34,304 nt of DNA from an uncultured Chloroflexales bacterium (GCA_937925925.1 CALANA010000063.1:1-34304), one strand, 5' to 3'. Shown: positions 14,790-23,630, numbered from the stretch's first letter. The notes: generated by a model not told the origin, from the letters alone. Numbers and translations: made by a program.

Positions 14790-16541
14790 ATGCCCTTTCC
14801 CCAGGCCCACGCCCTACTCATCGGTGTTGGTACTTACATCCACGCCTCGCGCTATAACGTGCCTACCACGGCTGCCGACGCGCAGGCGTTGGCGGCGCTG
14901 GTGCAGGATGCGCAGTTCTGCGGTTATCCGCCCGATCAGGTGACGCTGTTGACCGACGCGCAAGCTACCCGCGCCGACATTCTGGCCGCGCTTGAGCGCC
15001 TGGCGCAGACCAGTGCGGACGATACGGTGCTGCTGTTTTATAGCGGGCATGGCGAGTATGATCGCAGTAGCAACTACACGCTGACCACCCACGATACACA
15101 GTGGCAGGATGGACGGGTTGTGACCGGCACGGGTATTAGCCAGGCCGAGTTGTTGACGAAACTGCGGGCCATTCCTGCCAGCCGTGTGCTGCTGATCTTC
15201 AATGCCTGCCACGCCGGACACCTCTCGCCCACGCTCGGCGACGAGGCCCCGCCCACTGGTCATGCCCTACCCGAACAGACGGCGAATGCGCTGCTGGCAA
15301 CCGGCAGCGGGCGCGTCGTGATCACCGCCTGCCGCGAGAACCAGGTGGCGTTCGTTGGCAGCGGCGAACACACGCTGTTTGCCCAGGCGCTGCTGGAGGG
15401 GCTGCGCGGCGGTGGGGAGGTCTACAACCGCAACGGCTATATCAGCGTGTTCGATCTGTATACGCACCTCTACTACACACTGGACGAGGCGGTGCCGCGC
15501 CTGGTGCCGCAGTTCGTCCGCGACCAGTATGGCAGCAAGCAGGAGCCGGAGTTGACCATCCTCAAGGGCGTGGGGCCGTTCGCGGTGGCCCGCTATCGCG
15601 GAGCGACAACGCTGGGCGATTTTCCCGCCGACCAGTCGCCGTTGGATCGAGAGACCGCCGTGCGCGAGGTAGCGCCAGGCCGCAGCCAGCGGGCGTTCCA
15701 GAACATCAGCAGCACGGTGACGATTCAGGGCGACAACTCCGGGCAGAGTGTGGGCATCAACTATGGCACACTGTCCCAGAACCAGCAGACGATCAACAAC
15801 CAGGCCCCAAACCAGGGTGCGCAGGGTAACTTCCAGGGGCCGGTCACGTTCAATCAGTCTGGCACGACCTTTGACCAGCGTGGGCAGCAGATCCGTGGCG
15901 ATCAGTACAACGCCAGCCGCGACATTGTTCAGGCTGGCCGCGATGTGACGCAGGTGCGCGGCGACTATGTTCACGGCGACAAGGTTCGTGGCGATAAGGT
16001 GGGCGGTGACCAGATCCGGGGCGACATTACGATCGGCGACGTTTCCGGCGCGGGCATTGCCATCGGGCACAAGGCGCACAGTAGTGGGCGCAATGTCGCT
16101 ACCAGCGGCGGTGATTATGCCGGGGGCAACATTGATAAGCGAGCGGGAACCGTTGTGAGCGGTGATCAATTCACCATGTCGGGCACCTTCAGCGGCGCAA
16201 TGCTAAACATCAAGTCAACGTTGAGCAACGTTGCGCAGCGCATTGGTGCTGCGCCCCACGGCGATGCGGCAACAAAGGCACAACTGCAGGCGCTGATCAC
16301 GCAACTGAGCGCCGAATTGCAGCAGGTGCCAGCGGAGCATGCCCGTGATGCCGAGGCCGTCGCGGAGACCGCGAAGGTGGTGGTTGAGCAGGCAACGAAG
16401 GCGCAGCCGAACAAGCAATTGGTGCAGATCAGCGCGGAAGGGTTGAAGCAGGCGGCACAGAACCTGGCGGCCGTGTTGCCAACGGTGCTGCCACTGGCGC
16501 AGAAAATTGCTGAAGCCCTGCGGACGGTAGCTATAAGCTGA
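14790..16541 (+). CDS. Caspase-like (C14/orthocaspase) protein with Gly-Asp repeat and helical C-terminus
   Basis: A 583-aa protein. Residues 1-240 are a caspase-fold protease domain: ALLIGVGTY at the front, catalytic His87 in LLFYSGHGEYD and catalytic Cys140 in LLIFNACHAGH. A linker leads to about 300-460, a Gly/Asn/Asp/Gln-rich region of short repeats (RGDQYNASRDIVQAGRDV, HGDKVRGDKVGGDQIRGD) likely to fold as a beta-solenoid. A helical domain closes the protein (about 470-583, KAQLQALITQLSAELQQV and following). No signal peptide or membrane segment. The start at 14790 (MPFPQAHALL) has the very strong AAAGGAGGT 6 nt upstream, which lies in methyltransferase motif IV coding sequence. Related multi-domain caspases occur in bacterial conflict and programmed-death systems; that role is an inference. 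Target unknown. Confidence 0.85.
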   Translation: MPFPQAHALLIGVGTYIHASRYNVPTTAADAQALAALVQDAQFCGYPPDQVTLLTDAQATRADILAALERLAQTSADDTVLLFYSGHGEYDRSSNYTLTTHDTQWQDGRVVTGTGISQAELLTKLRAIPASRVLLIFNACHAGHLSPTLGDEAPPTGHALPEQTANALLATGSGRVVITACRENQVAFVGSGEHTLFAQALLEGLRGGGEVYNRNGYISVFDLYTHLYYTLDEAVPRLVPQFVRDQYGSKQEPELTILKGVGPFAVARYRGATTLGDFPADQSPLDRETAVREVAPGRSQRAFQNISSTVTIQGDNSGQSVGINYGTLSQNQQTINNQAPNQGAQGNFQGPVTFNQSGTTFDQRGQQIRGDQYNASRDIVQAGRDVTQVRGDYVHGDKVRGDKVGGDQIRGDITIGDVSGAGIAIGHKAHSSGRNVATSGGDYAGGNIDKRAGTVVSGDQFTMSGTFSGAMLNIKSTLSNVAQRIGAAPHGDAATKAQLQALITQLSAELQQVPAEHARDAEAVAETAKVVVEQATKAQPNKQLVQISAEGLKQAAQNLAAVLPTVLPLAQKIAEALRTVAIS

Positions 16542-16803
16542 GGTATAGGCGGGCCGTGCTTTGTCGAATTGGTGCCAACGTTGCGCGTCTGCGCGTCGCG
16601 TGTGGCGTATCTTTTCGCACAACCCGCCGTTGTGTAGGCAGTGCCTGGTTGGAAACTGTGTCGCTCTATTCCCATTTCGGACGAGAGGTTGACGAGACTC
16701 CTGTTTCGATTATACTTAGTAGCGTGCGTGGCGTGGCCGATTGGCAGCAAAATAGGCAGCAAACGGGCAGTATTGAACAACGTAGCGTGGTTTTGAGGCA
16801 TAT
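16542..16803 (+). promoter_or_regulatory. Gap between caspase gene and tRNA-Arg, with predicted tRNA promoter
   Basis: No gene is supported in these 262 bp. A promoter fits TTGACG (16689-16694), a 16-bp spacer and TATACT (16711-16716), about 85 bp before tRNA-Arg. The open frame from 16556 has no family resemblance. Confidence 0.45.
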
Positions 16804-16880
16804 GGGGCTGTAGCTCAGGTGGATAGAGCAGCAACCTTCTAAGTTGACGGTCGGGGGTTCGAGTCCCTCCAGCCCCGCCA
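16804..16880 (+). tRNA. tRNA-Arg(TCT)
   Basis: Acceptor GGGGCTG pairs with CAGCCCC, discriminator G, encoded CCA (16878-16880), D-arm AGCTCAGGTGGATAGAGC, anticodon loop CTTCTAA with anticodon TCT, and T-arm GGGTTCGAGTCCC. One mismatch closes the anticodon stem. No duplicated 3' end was seen downstream, so it does not mark an obvious integrated element. Confidence 0.95.
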
Positions 16881-16994
16881 TAGGCCCACTTGCCGGTTTT
16901 CAGAAATTCCTCGCAGAAGAGAGTGTTATGCTATGCATCGCCGCTTCACGTGCCCGCGAATAGAGGTCGTTCCACCAATGCCCTCTTTAATGTT

Positions 16995-17256
16995 TTGCTG
17001 ACGTAGGAAGCATCTCGCTGCAAGCCAGTGCGGATTCAGCGCGATGGTTCGACGGCGCTCACTATGACATGGAGTAAGCCGTCCACGAATAAGGCCACGA
17101 ATGCACGAATAGGCCGTTGCTTCTCTTCCCATGACATGGTTTTTTCATGGAAGGCGTAGGGCGGCGATGCCCCATTGCCGCGCCAGCGCCCCGTCTATGT
17201 CTTGCTGACGTAGGAAGCATCTCGCTGCAAGCCGGTGCAGATTCAGCGCGATGGTT
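16995..17256. repeat. Pair of 55-bp direct repeats plus dispersed repeat, before the MFS gene
   Basis: 16995-17049 and 17202-17256 are direct repeats (TTGCTGACGTAGGAAGCATC at the front, ending CGCGATGGTT) with two mismatches. Between them, 17073-17116 is the second copy of the 44-bp dispersed repeat also found inverted at 7063-7106. No gene is supported in 16881-17412; the open frames here have no protein character. Confidence 0.75.
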
Positions 17257-17412
17257 GGCCTATGCTACCTATAACATAGGTGGCTCATAGATGATGTATG
17301 ACGTCTACCAACAGATTGGTAGACCCGGTTACCGATCGTCAGCGCCCGCTCGGTTTCATGGAAGAGACATGGCGTCCACTAATGCATTCGACTGGATCAC
17401 GAGAAGGAAGCT

Positions 17413-18606
17413 ATGATGGATGCGCCAAATATTGACATGGCTGACACAACACTGCGCAGCCGCGCCCTGACCTTTGTGGTACTGATTGGCGTAGTCAGCT
17501 TGCTGGCAGACATGGTTTACGAAGGTGGCCGCAGTATCAGTGGGCCGTATCTCGCGCTACTTGGGGCCAGCGGCACCGTTGTCGGGCTTATGGCGGGTAT
17601 GGGGGAACTGGTCGCTTACGGTCTACGATCCCTGTTCGGCTACCTCAGTGACCGCACCCGGCGCTACTGGGCATTTACCATTGCCGGGTATGCCATCACA
17701 GCGCTAGCAGTGCCGGCGCTAGCACTGGCTGGCAACTGGCAGATCGCGGTTCTGTTGCTGACCCTCGAGCGGGTCAGCAAAGCGATTCGCACTCCCGCCA
17801 AGGATACCCTGCTCTCTTATGCAGCGACCTCGATTGGCCACGGCAAGGGCTTTGGTCTGCACGAGGCGCTCGACCAGATCGGTGCCATTGCCGCCCCGCT
17901 CACGCTGGCCGCCATCCTCGCATGGCAGGAGAGCTATCAACTGGCGTTTGCGCTGCTGCTTATTCCCGGTGGGTTGACGATACTTGTCCTCCTGCTCGCA
18001 CGGGCGCGCTTTCCTCAACCGCTGGATCTTATGGGTTCCACGCCAGCCATCATTACCCACGGCTTTACCCGCAGCTTCTGGCTCTATCTCACCGCGGTTG
18101 GTTTGATTGCCGCCGGCTTTGCTGACTTTCCGCTCGTTGCGTTCCATCTGGAGCGGCAGTCCGTATTCGCAACGGCATGGATTCCAGTGCTGTATGCGCT
18201 GGCGATGGCGGTTGATGCGGTGGCGGCGCTGCTTTTTGGTCTGCTCTTCGACCGCATCGGTTATGGAGCGCTCATGCTGGCCGCACTCCTCTCGGCAGGC
18301 TTTGCACCGCTGGCTTTCTCGTTGAGCGCACCGCTCGTGGTGATCGGCATGCTGCTCTGGGGCATTGGACTCGGAGCACAAGAATCTATCCTGCGGGCAG
18401 CGGTTGCAACGATGGTGCCCGTTGAACGCCGTGGCACCGCCTACGGCCTCTTCAATGCCTGGTATGGCCTGGCCTGGTTTGCTGGCAGCGCCGTGCTTGG
18501 CGTGCTGTATGACCTCTGGCTGCCAGGACTAATCGCCGTGTCGGTTGGGCTTCAGGTTCTGGCTGTCGGCATCCTGATCAGCATCACCCGCCAGCACACG
18601 ACGTAG
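17413..18606 (+). CDS. MFS-type transporter
   Basis: A 397-aa integral membrane protein with about 12 predicted helices. Features of the major facilitator superfamily are visible: the loop 2-3 region YLSDRTRRYWAF, the helix-4 region LERVSKAIRTPAKDTLLSYA, and the second-half counterpart LLFGLLFDRIGYGALMLAAL. The N-terminal helix runs FVVLIGVVSLLADMVYEGG. The start at 17413 has AGAAGGAAG just upstream; a second ATG follows directly. It could export drugs or metabolites, and the DMVYEGGRSISGPYLALLG segment is common in uncharacterised MFS proteins of Chloroflexi and actinobacteria. Substrate unknown. It appears to be a single-gene unit between two repeat-rich gaps. Confidence 0.87.
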   Translation: MMDAPNIDMADTTLRSRALTFVVLIGVVSLLADMVYEGGRSISGPYLALLGASGTVVGLMAGMGELVAYGLRSLFGYLSDRTRRYWAFTIAGYAITALAVPALALAGNWQIAVLLLTLERVSKAIRTPAKDTLLSYAATSIGHGKGFGLHEALDQIGAIAAPLTLAAILAWQESYQLAFALLLIPGGLTILVLLLARARFPQPLDLMGSTPAIITHGFTRSFWLYLTAVGLIAAGFADFPLVAFHLERQSVFATAWIPVLYALAMAVDAVAALLFGLLFDRIGYGALMLAALLSAGFAPLAFSLSAPLVVIGMLLWGIGLGAQESILRAAVATMVPVERRGTAYGLFNAWYGLAWFAGSAVLGVLYDLWLPGLIAVSVGLQVLAVGILISITRQHTT

Positions 18607-18631
18607 ATCTGGCCCGGTGTGCATCGCAACC

Positions 18632-19585
18632 CATGAGGTTTGAGTCGCTGCGGCGCTGATCGGGCTGATGCCGCTGAGGTGCGTGTCGGGCGGGTGGGCG
18701 GGTAGGGCGGCCCGGCTGAAGCCGGGACTGCGGGTGCGTGCGGCCCGGCGAAAGCCGGGACTCCGGGTGCGTGCCGGGTGCGTGGTGGGTGGACGGGTAG
18801 CGTCCCCATCACACTGGTCTGCCTCCGCGATTCACCCCCTCTCGTGCCACGTGCAGCGTCATCAGTAGTTCAGCGGTTCAGCGGTTCTAACCCCTTCATA
18901 GCGGGCTATTGTGTCAATCGGCGCTATCACCGTTGTGGGGTGCACGCCACCTGGCGGGTAGGTGACGGTCACCCCCGCAGGTTCAGGTTCTCAACCCTTC
19001 AGCGTTGCGGGGGGTGACCGTCACCTGGGTTCCAAATAGCGGGCCAATGGGGTCAACCTATCCAGGCCTGGATGCGGGCTATTGTGTCAATCGGCGCTAT
19101 CACCGTTGTGGGGTGCAAGCCATCTGGCGGGTAGGTGACGGTCACCCCCGCAGGTTCCGGTTCTCAACCCTTCAGCGTTGCGGGGGGTGACCGTCACCTG
19201 GGTTCCAAATAGCGGGCCAATGGGGTCAACCTATCCAGGCCTGGATGCGGTAACCATGTCCTTTAGGTTTCAAAACCTCGGCGATGAGTGGGAGGGCCAT
19301 TCCTTGCTGACATGAGGTTTGAGTCGCTGCGGCGCTGATCGGGCTGATGCCGCTGAGGTGCGTGTCGGGCGGGTGGGCAGGTAGCGCGGCCCGGCTGAAG
19401 CCGGGACTGCGGATGCGTGCGGCCCGGCTGAAGCCGGGACTGCGAGTGCGTGCCGGTTGCGTGTCAGGTGGGTGGGCGGCGTCCCCATCACACTGGTCTG
19501 CCTCCGCGATACCCCCCTCTCGTGCCACGTGCAGCGTCATCAGTAGTTCAGCGGTTCAGCGGTTCTAACCCCTTCATAGCGGGCC
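18632..19585. repeat. Composite repeat block: 270-bp direct repeats flanking a 173-bp tandem pair
   Basis: The outer units 18632-18904 and 19311-19585 are direct repeats, nearly identical, each containing two REP-like cores (CCCGGCTGAAGCCGGGACT). Between them lies a 173-bp unit in tandem (18901-19073 and 19074-19246). Each inner unit can fold into a stem of about 20 bp: AGGTGACGGTCACCCCCGCA (18960-18979) with 19006-19026, and 19133-19152 with 19179-19199. The stem contains the self-complementary GGTGACGGTCACC. No open frame has protein character. The block fills the whole gap between the MFS gene and bioD. Confidence 0.9.
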
Positions 19586-19627
19586 AATGGTGTCCATTCC
19601 CGTCAGCACGACTGCTCACGGACTATC

Positions 19628-20332
19628 CTAGACGGCAGTGAGTGCTGCCAACAGCCGATCCAGATCGATCTGAGTACCGAGCATGCGCAGTACATCCAGG
19701 TCAAAGCGGGCGGTGTAGGGCAACCGACCAAGCAGAGGTGCCCGACCCCAACGCTCCAGCGCAGTCGCGTTTGTCTGCTCGGCTGGATGCACGGTCGGAT
19801 TGAGATCGTTCAGCACAACTCCCACGACCGGCAGCGTCAACTGTGCGACCGTTACCGTTAGCGCCGTATGGTTGATGACACCCAGAATATTGCGAGCCAC
19901 AATCAGCAGCGGTAATTGCAGGCGAGTCGCCAGATCATGCATGCTCAGGTGGGCGGTCAGAGGGGCCAGCAACCCGCCTGCGCCTTCGACCAGCACCAGA
20001 TCGTGGTCGGCAGCCAGGCGAGCATAGCAGGCGCAGATATGTTCCATGTCAATCGTGCTGCCCACTTGCTCAGCGGCCAGGGCGGGCGTTAATGGTTGCT
20101 CGAACCTATAAGGGTTAATCAGCTCCAGCGGTGCCGTACAATTCGCTGCCGCCCGTAAAAAGAGGGCATCGGCTGGCTGTAGTTGACCATGGTCGAGCAG
20201 ACAGCCACTCTCCACTGGCTTCATCACCCCGATCTGCATGCCACGTGCGTGCAAAGCCGCTGCCAGCGCCGCTGTTACAATCGTTTTACCCACACCGGTA
20301 TCGGTGCCGGTGACAAACAGGCCGCCGCTCAT
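19628..20332 (-). CDS. bioD: Dethiobiotin synthetase
   Basis: A 234-aa ATP-dependent enzyme that closes the ureido ring of dethiobiotin from 7,8-diaminopelargonic acid and CO2. The P-loop GTDTGVGKT (9-17) lies at the N-terminus as usual, followed by GVMKPVESGC (substrate-binding Lys and Ser). VLVEGAGGLLAPL is the conserved Glu/Gly segment, and VGVVLNDLNP carries the base-recognition Asn. Its ATG overlaps the bioA stop by four bases (ATGA), which suggests coupled translation with bioA. It is the last gene of the leftward bioF-bioA-bioD set. Confidence 0.95.
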   Translation of the reverse strand: MSGGLFVTGTDTGVGKTIVTAALAAALHARGMQIGVMKPVESGCLLDHGQLQPADALFLRAAANCTAPLELINPYRFEQPLTPALAAEQVGSTIDMEHICACYARLAADHDLVLVEGAGGLLAPLTAHLSMHDLATRLQLPLLIVARNILGVINHTALTVTVAQLTLPVVGVVLNDLNPTVHPAEQTNATALERWGRAPLLGRLPYTARFDLDVLRMLGTQIDLDRLLAALTAV

Positions 20333-21657
20333 GGCAATACCTCGGCCACGGCCTGGATCGCGGCATACACCGCATCCAGGAGGTATGCCAGTTCATCGCT
20401 GCTGATAGCGAGGGGTGGCATCAACACCAGCGTATCCGCAAGCGGGCGAATAATCACCCCACGTTGCCGAGCAGCCCGAATAACCTGGGCTGCGACGCGC
20501 ATGTGCAGCGGGAAGGGCGTCTTGTGAGCGCGATCCTGCAGTAACTCAATACCGACCATAAAGCCACACTGCCGGATGTCACCAACCAGCGGTAGCTCCC
20601 AGAAGCGCTGCAAGCCCTGCCGCAACTGCACAATTTTGTCTGCCAGGTGTTCCAGCGTGTGATCGCGCTCAAACAGATCGAGACTCGCCAGTGCGGCTGC
20701 ACACACTACCGGGTTACCGGTGTAAGTGTGGCCGTGATAGAAGGTGCGAAACTGATCGACATTGCCCAGAAAAGCGCGATAGATCTCTTCAGTAGCCAGT
20801 GTTGCCGCCAGTGGCAAGTAGCCACCACTGATACCCTTGCCTAGCGCCATCAAGTCAGGTGCGATGTCCTCGTGTTCGCAGGCAAACATTGTACCGGTGC
20901 GCCCAAAGCCGGTGGCGACTTCATCAACGATAAACAGGACATTATGACGCTGCGCAATCTCCCACACGGCGCGGGTAAAACCGGGTGGATAGACCAGGAT
21001 GCCGGCTGCACCCTGCACCAGTGGCTCCATCACCACCGCCGCCAGTTCGTCAGCATGGGTGGCAATCACACGCTCGATCTCGACCAGGTCATAGCCAGCC
21101 GTGAGGGTCGGAAAAAACAAGGGATGATAGATCTGAAAGAATAGATCGATTCCGCCCACACTCATCGCGCCCACGGTGTCGCCGTGGTAGTCGTTGCGCA
21201 ACGAGAAAAAGCGTGTCTTTTGCGGGCACGGGTCTGGGCATTGTCTCCAGTATTGAAACGCCATTTTCAGCGCGATCTCCACCGCCGCCGCCCCGGTATC
21301 GGAGTAGAAAACGCGCTGGAGCTGGCCGGGAGCAATCTCGATCAGCCGCCGCGCCAGATGAATGCCGGGGGGGTGGGTTAATCCCAGGAAGGTCGAGTGG
21401 GCCACCCGCTGGAGCTGGGCGTTGATCGCCTGGTTGATCTCTGGTCGGCAGTGCCCATGCACATTCACCCATAGTGAGGATACGCCATCAAGATAACGGT
21501 TGCCATCAATATCGATCAGATAGCTGCCTTCGGCCCGCTCAATAATCAACTGTGGCTCAGCTTCCCAGTCTTGCTGCTGCGTGAAGGGATGCCATAGATA
21601 CCGTTTATCGTCCTGTTCAAGGTTGATAGAAAGTGATATATTCATGGTGTGGTTCAT
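20329..21657 (-). CDS. bioA: Adenosylmethionine-8-amino-7-oxononanoate aminotransferase
   Basis: A 442-aa PLP enzyme (class III aminotransferase) that converts KAPA to 7,8-diaminopelargonic acid, normally with SAM as amino donor. WHPFTQQQDW near the N-terminus and the DGVSSLWVNVHGH segment are typical of BioA. The PLP site is visible as IVDEVATGFGRTG (Asp245) and ALGKGISGGY (Schiff-base Lys274). FYSDTGAAAVEIALKMA and HGHTYTGNPVVCAAALAS also match. The start at 21657 has GGAG 8 nt upstream, inside the end of the Rpn remnant, and overlaps that frame's stop by one base. Confidence 0.95.
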   Translation of the reverse strand: MNHTMNISLSINLEQDDKRYLWHPFTQQQDWEAEPQLIIERAEGSYLIDIDGNRYLDGVSSLWVNVHGHCRPEINQAINAQLQRVAHSTFLGLTHPPGIHLARRLIEIAPGQLQRVFYSDTGAAAVEIALKMAFQYWRQCPDPCPQKTRFFSLRNDYHGDTVGAMSVGGIDLFFQIYHPLFFPTLTAGYDLVEIERVIATHADELAAVVMEPLVQGAAGILVYPPGFTRAVWEIAQRHNVLFIVDEVATGFGRTGTMFACEHEDIAPDLMALGKGISGGYLPLAATLATEEIYRAFLGNVDQFRTFYHGHTYTGNPVVCAAALASLDLFERDHTLEHLADKIVQLRQGLQRFWELPLVGDIRQCGFMVGIELLQDRAHKTPFPLHMRVAAQVIRAARQRGVIIRPLADTLVLMPPLAISSDELAYLLDAVYAAIQAVAEVLP

Positions 21658-21983
21658 TATTTGCGCTCCAACCGGCGCAGCACTATGCTTTCTTGTCCTT
21701 TCTGGATACCCTTTTCAATACCCCTGGCGCGCAATTCCTCTCTGACATACTCTTCGTAACTGGTAGTATAGGTCACAGTTCGTTCCTCCTCATAGTGACG
21801 TATATAGTGGCGAAAACGGCGCTCGCCCTCCTCCGTCTCCCCGGGTGGGAGCAGTTGCTGGAACTCTTTGTAGAGCATCTCAATGCCGCGCTCCCAATCA
21901 ATGCTGGTGTGCAAATCAGGCAGAAAGAAGGCGATAAAGGAATCGGATATGCTGATCCAGCACTTCTTTCCATGGCCCATCAA
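21657..21983 (-). pseudogene. Rpn/YhgA-like nuclease-transposase remnant
   Basis: A 108-aa frame. SFIAFFLPDLHTSIDWERG and IEMLYKEFQQL resemble the N-terminal part of Rpn (PD-(D/E)XK recombination-promoting) proteins, and VTYTTSYEEYVREELRARGI with EKGIQKGQE resembles their C-terminal tail. The nuclease core that normally lies between (about 150 residues) is missing, so this looks like an internally deleted copy. It may still be expressed as a small protein. It sits inside the biotin operon, and its last codons carry the bioA ribosome-binding site. Confidence 0.6.
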
Positions 21984-22090
21984 CTGTGTCGCAGGTAGAC
22001 GTAGCGTTCCTTCCGGCGCAACAGGTCGTACAGATAGGGATAGTATAGCATATGGCTGCGATAGAGCGATGGCGTTGTAGGGGACTGTGT

Positions 22091-23290
22091 TCAGGCAATC
22101 AGCCCCAACCGGCGGCCAACGGCACCAAAGGCATCAATCGCAAATACCAGATCCTCCTCGGTGTGCGACGCCATCACGCTGGCCCGCACCCGCGCTGCAC
22201 CGAGCGGTACGGTTGGTGGACGGATTGCTACTGCAAACACGCCGGCCTGCTGCAAAGCCGATGCCATTTCCAGCGCCCGCGCCGAGTCACCTACCAGTAC
22301 GGGCACAATATGGGTGGCCGAGGCCAGGGTGTTAAAACCCAGTTGCTGCAAGCCCTGCCGCAAGAAGGTACCCAGTGCTTGCAGGCGTTCCACCCGTTGC
22401 GGTTCACGCTCGAGTACATCCAGCGCCGCCAATGCCGCTGCGACCACCGTTGGTGGCAACGCGGTGGTAAAAATAAAGCTGCGAGCAACATTGAGGACAT
22501 ACTCGATCACGAGTTGATCAGCGGTAATAAACGCGCCAGCGTTGCCCAGTGCCTTACTCAACGTACTCATCGCCACGGTGACCTGCTCTTTAACCCCGGT
22601 CGCGGCCACCAATCCGCGCCCGCCGGGGCCAAGACAACCCGTAGCATGCGCTTCATCGACATACAGCAGCGCGTCGTACTGCTGACAGAGCGCAGCAATG
22701 TCGGCCAGCGGCGCGAGGTCGCCATCCATGCTAAAGACGGTATCGGTGACAACCAGGCATTGCCCCTGTGGGCCGCTTGTCCGGGCCTGGGCCAGATGTT
22801 GCTCCAGCGCGGTCACATTCGTGTGCGGGTACGTCTGATAGGTGGCGCGGCTCAGGCGGCACCCGTCGATCAGGCTGGCGTGATTCAGTTCGTCGCCTAG
22901 CACGAGATCGCCCGGCCCGACAAGCGCCGGAATAACGCCGATATTTGCCATATAGCCGCTACTGAAGAGCAGCGCAGCCTCGGCCTGCTTAAAATGCGCC
23001 AGCCGCGTTTCCAATGTTATCTGCAAAACACTGGTACCGGCAATCAACCGCGAAGCGCCTGCACCACATCCCAGTTCAGACGCCGCTGCGGCTGCCGCCG
23101 CTTTTACGTCGGGATGTCCAGCCAGCCCCAGATAGCTGTTGGAGCTAAGATTGAGCAGACGCTGACCGTCACGCTCGAGCCACGGGTCGCACCCCGCCGC
23201 GACAACGTGCAGTTGACGATAGAGATGGCGTTTATGCAAAGCCTCCAGGCGTCGCTGCATAAAGCGCTCTGGCCGGTTCTTTTTATCCAT
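22091..23290 (-). CDS. bioF: 8-amino-7-oxononanoate synthase
   Basis: A 399-aa PLP enzyme of the alpha-oxoamine synthase family, which joins pimeloyl-thioester and alanine to give KAPA, the first ring-forming step of biotin synthesis. Motifs: LLNLSSNSYLGLAGHPDVK, GAGASRLIAGTS, DELNHASLIDGCRLS, YVDEAHATGCLGPGGRG (Asp212) and STLSKALGN with Schiff-base Lys246. AGGAA lies just upstream of the ATG. Related enzymes (Kbl, serine palmitoyltransferase) share the fold, but the bio neighbourhood favours BioF. Its upstream region is occupied by an M2 repeat (23310-23429). Confidence 0.93.
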   Translation of the reverse strand: MDKKNRPERFMQRRLEALHKRHLYRQLHVVAAGCDPWLERDGQRLLNLSSNSYLGLAGHPDVKAAAAAAASELGCGAGASRLIAGTSVLQITLETRLAHFKQAEAALLFSSGYMANIGVIPALVGPGDLVLGDELNHASLIDGCRLSRATYQTYPHTNVTALEQHLAQARTSGPQGQCLVVTDTVFSMDGDLAPLADIAALCQQYDALLYVDEAHATGCLGPGGRGLVAATGVKEQVTVAMSTLSKALGNAGAFITADQLVIEYVLNVARSFIFTTALPPTVVAAALAALDVLEREPQRVERLQALGTFLRQGLQQLGFNTLASATHIVPVLVGDSARALEMASALQQAGVFAVAIRPPTVPLGAARVRASVMASHTEEDLVFAIDAFGAVGRRLGLIA

Positions 23291-23309
23291 AGTGTTCCTA
23301 TCAGCTTGC

Positions 23310-23429
23310 GTAACCGTTCAGGTGGGTTAGTTTGGAGGGGCAGTGCCCCTCTCCAGGAGGTTCCCGGGGTTTCGCGGGGGCCGCAGGCCCCCACAACCCC
23401 CGCTGGCGAACGTTCCCCTGAACGGTTAC
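23310..23429. mobile_element. M2 mobile repeat, copy 3 (120 bp, best preserved ends)
   Basis: Perfect 13-bp terminal inverted repeats GTAACCGTTCAGG (23310-23322) and CCTGAACGGTTAC (23417-23429). The flanks TCAGCTTGC (23301-23309) and TCAGCTTAC (23430-23438) match at 8 of 9 positions, a likely target duplication. The interior has CTCCAGGAGGTTCCCGGGG and the palindrome GGGGGCCGCAGGCCCCC. It lies 20 bp upstream of bioF, where the bioF promoter would be expected. Confidence 0.88.
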
Positions 23430-23630
23430 TCAGCTTACACCAGTTGATGTGGGGTGCATGAAACCACAGGTAGCGCTACATTGCAAGTGTCCCGGGCGAG
23501 AAAAACAATCCACTTCCTTTTTAATGCTATAATAACGCAGATCAGCGACGACATCATTCAGATTCAGGTCTTGCCGCAGAGAGTATACGATGCTCTTCGG
23601 CTCATTTTGTGGAGTGTGTGCGTGCGTTAT

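Noticed and set aside
15267-16169. 300-aa leftward frame
   Set aside because: Antisense to the Gly-Asp repeat of the caspase-like gene, which has clear catalytic motifs and a strong ribosome-binding site.
16666-16881. Leftward frame beginning MAGLEGLEPPT
   Set aside because: A known false prediction from the antisense strand of a tRNA; here it is tRNA-Arg(TCT).
16804-17412. Integrated island at tRNA-Arg
   Set aside because: No copy of the tRNA 3' end was found downstream and no integrase gene is in the window.
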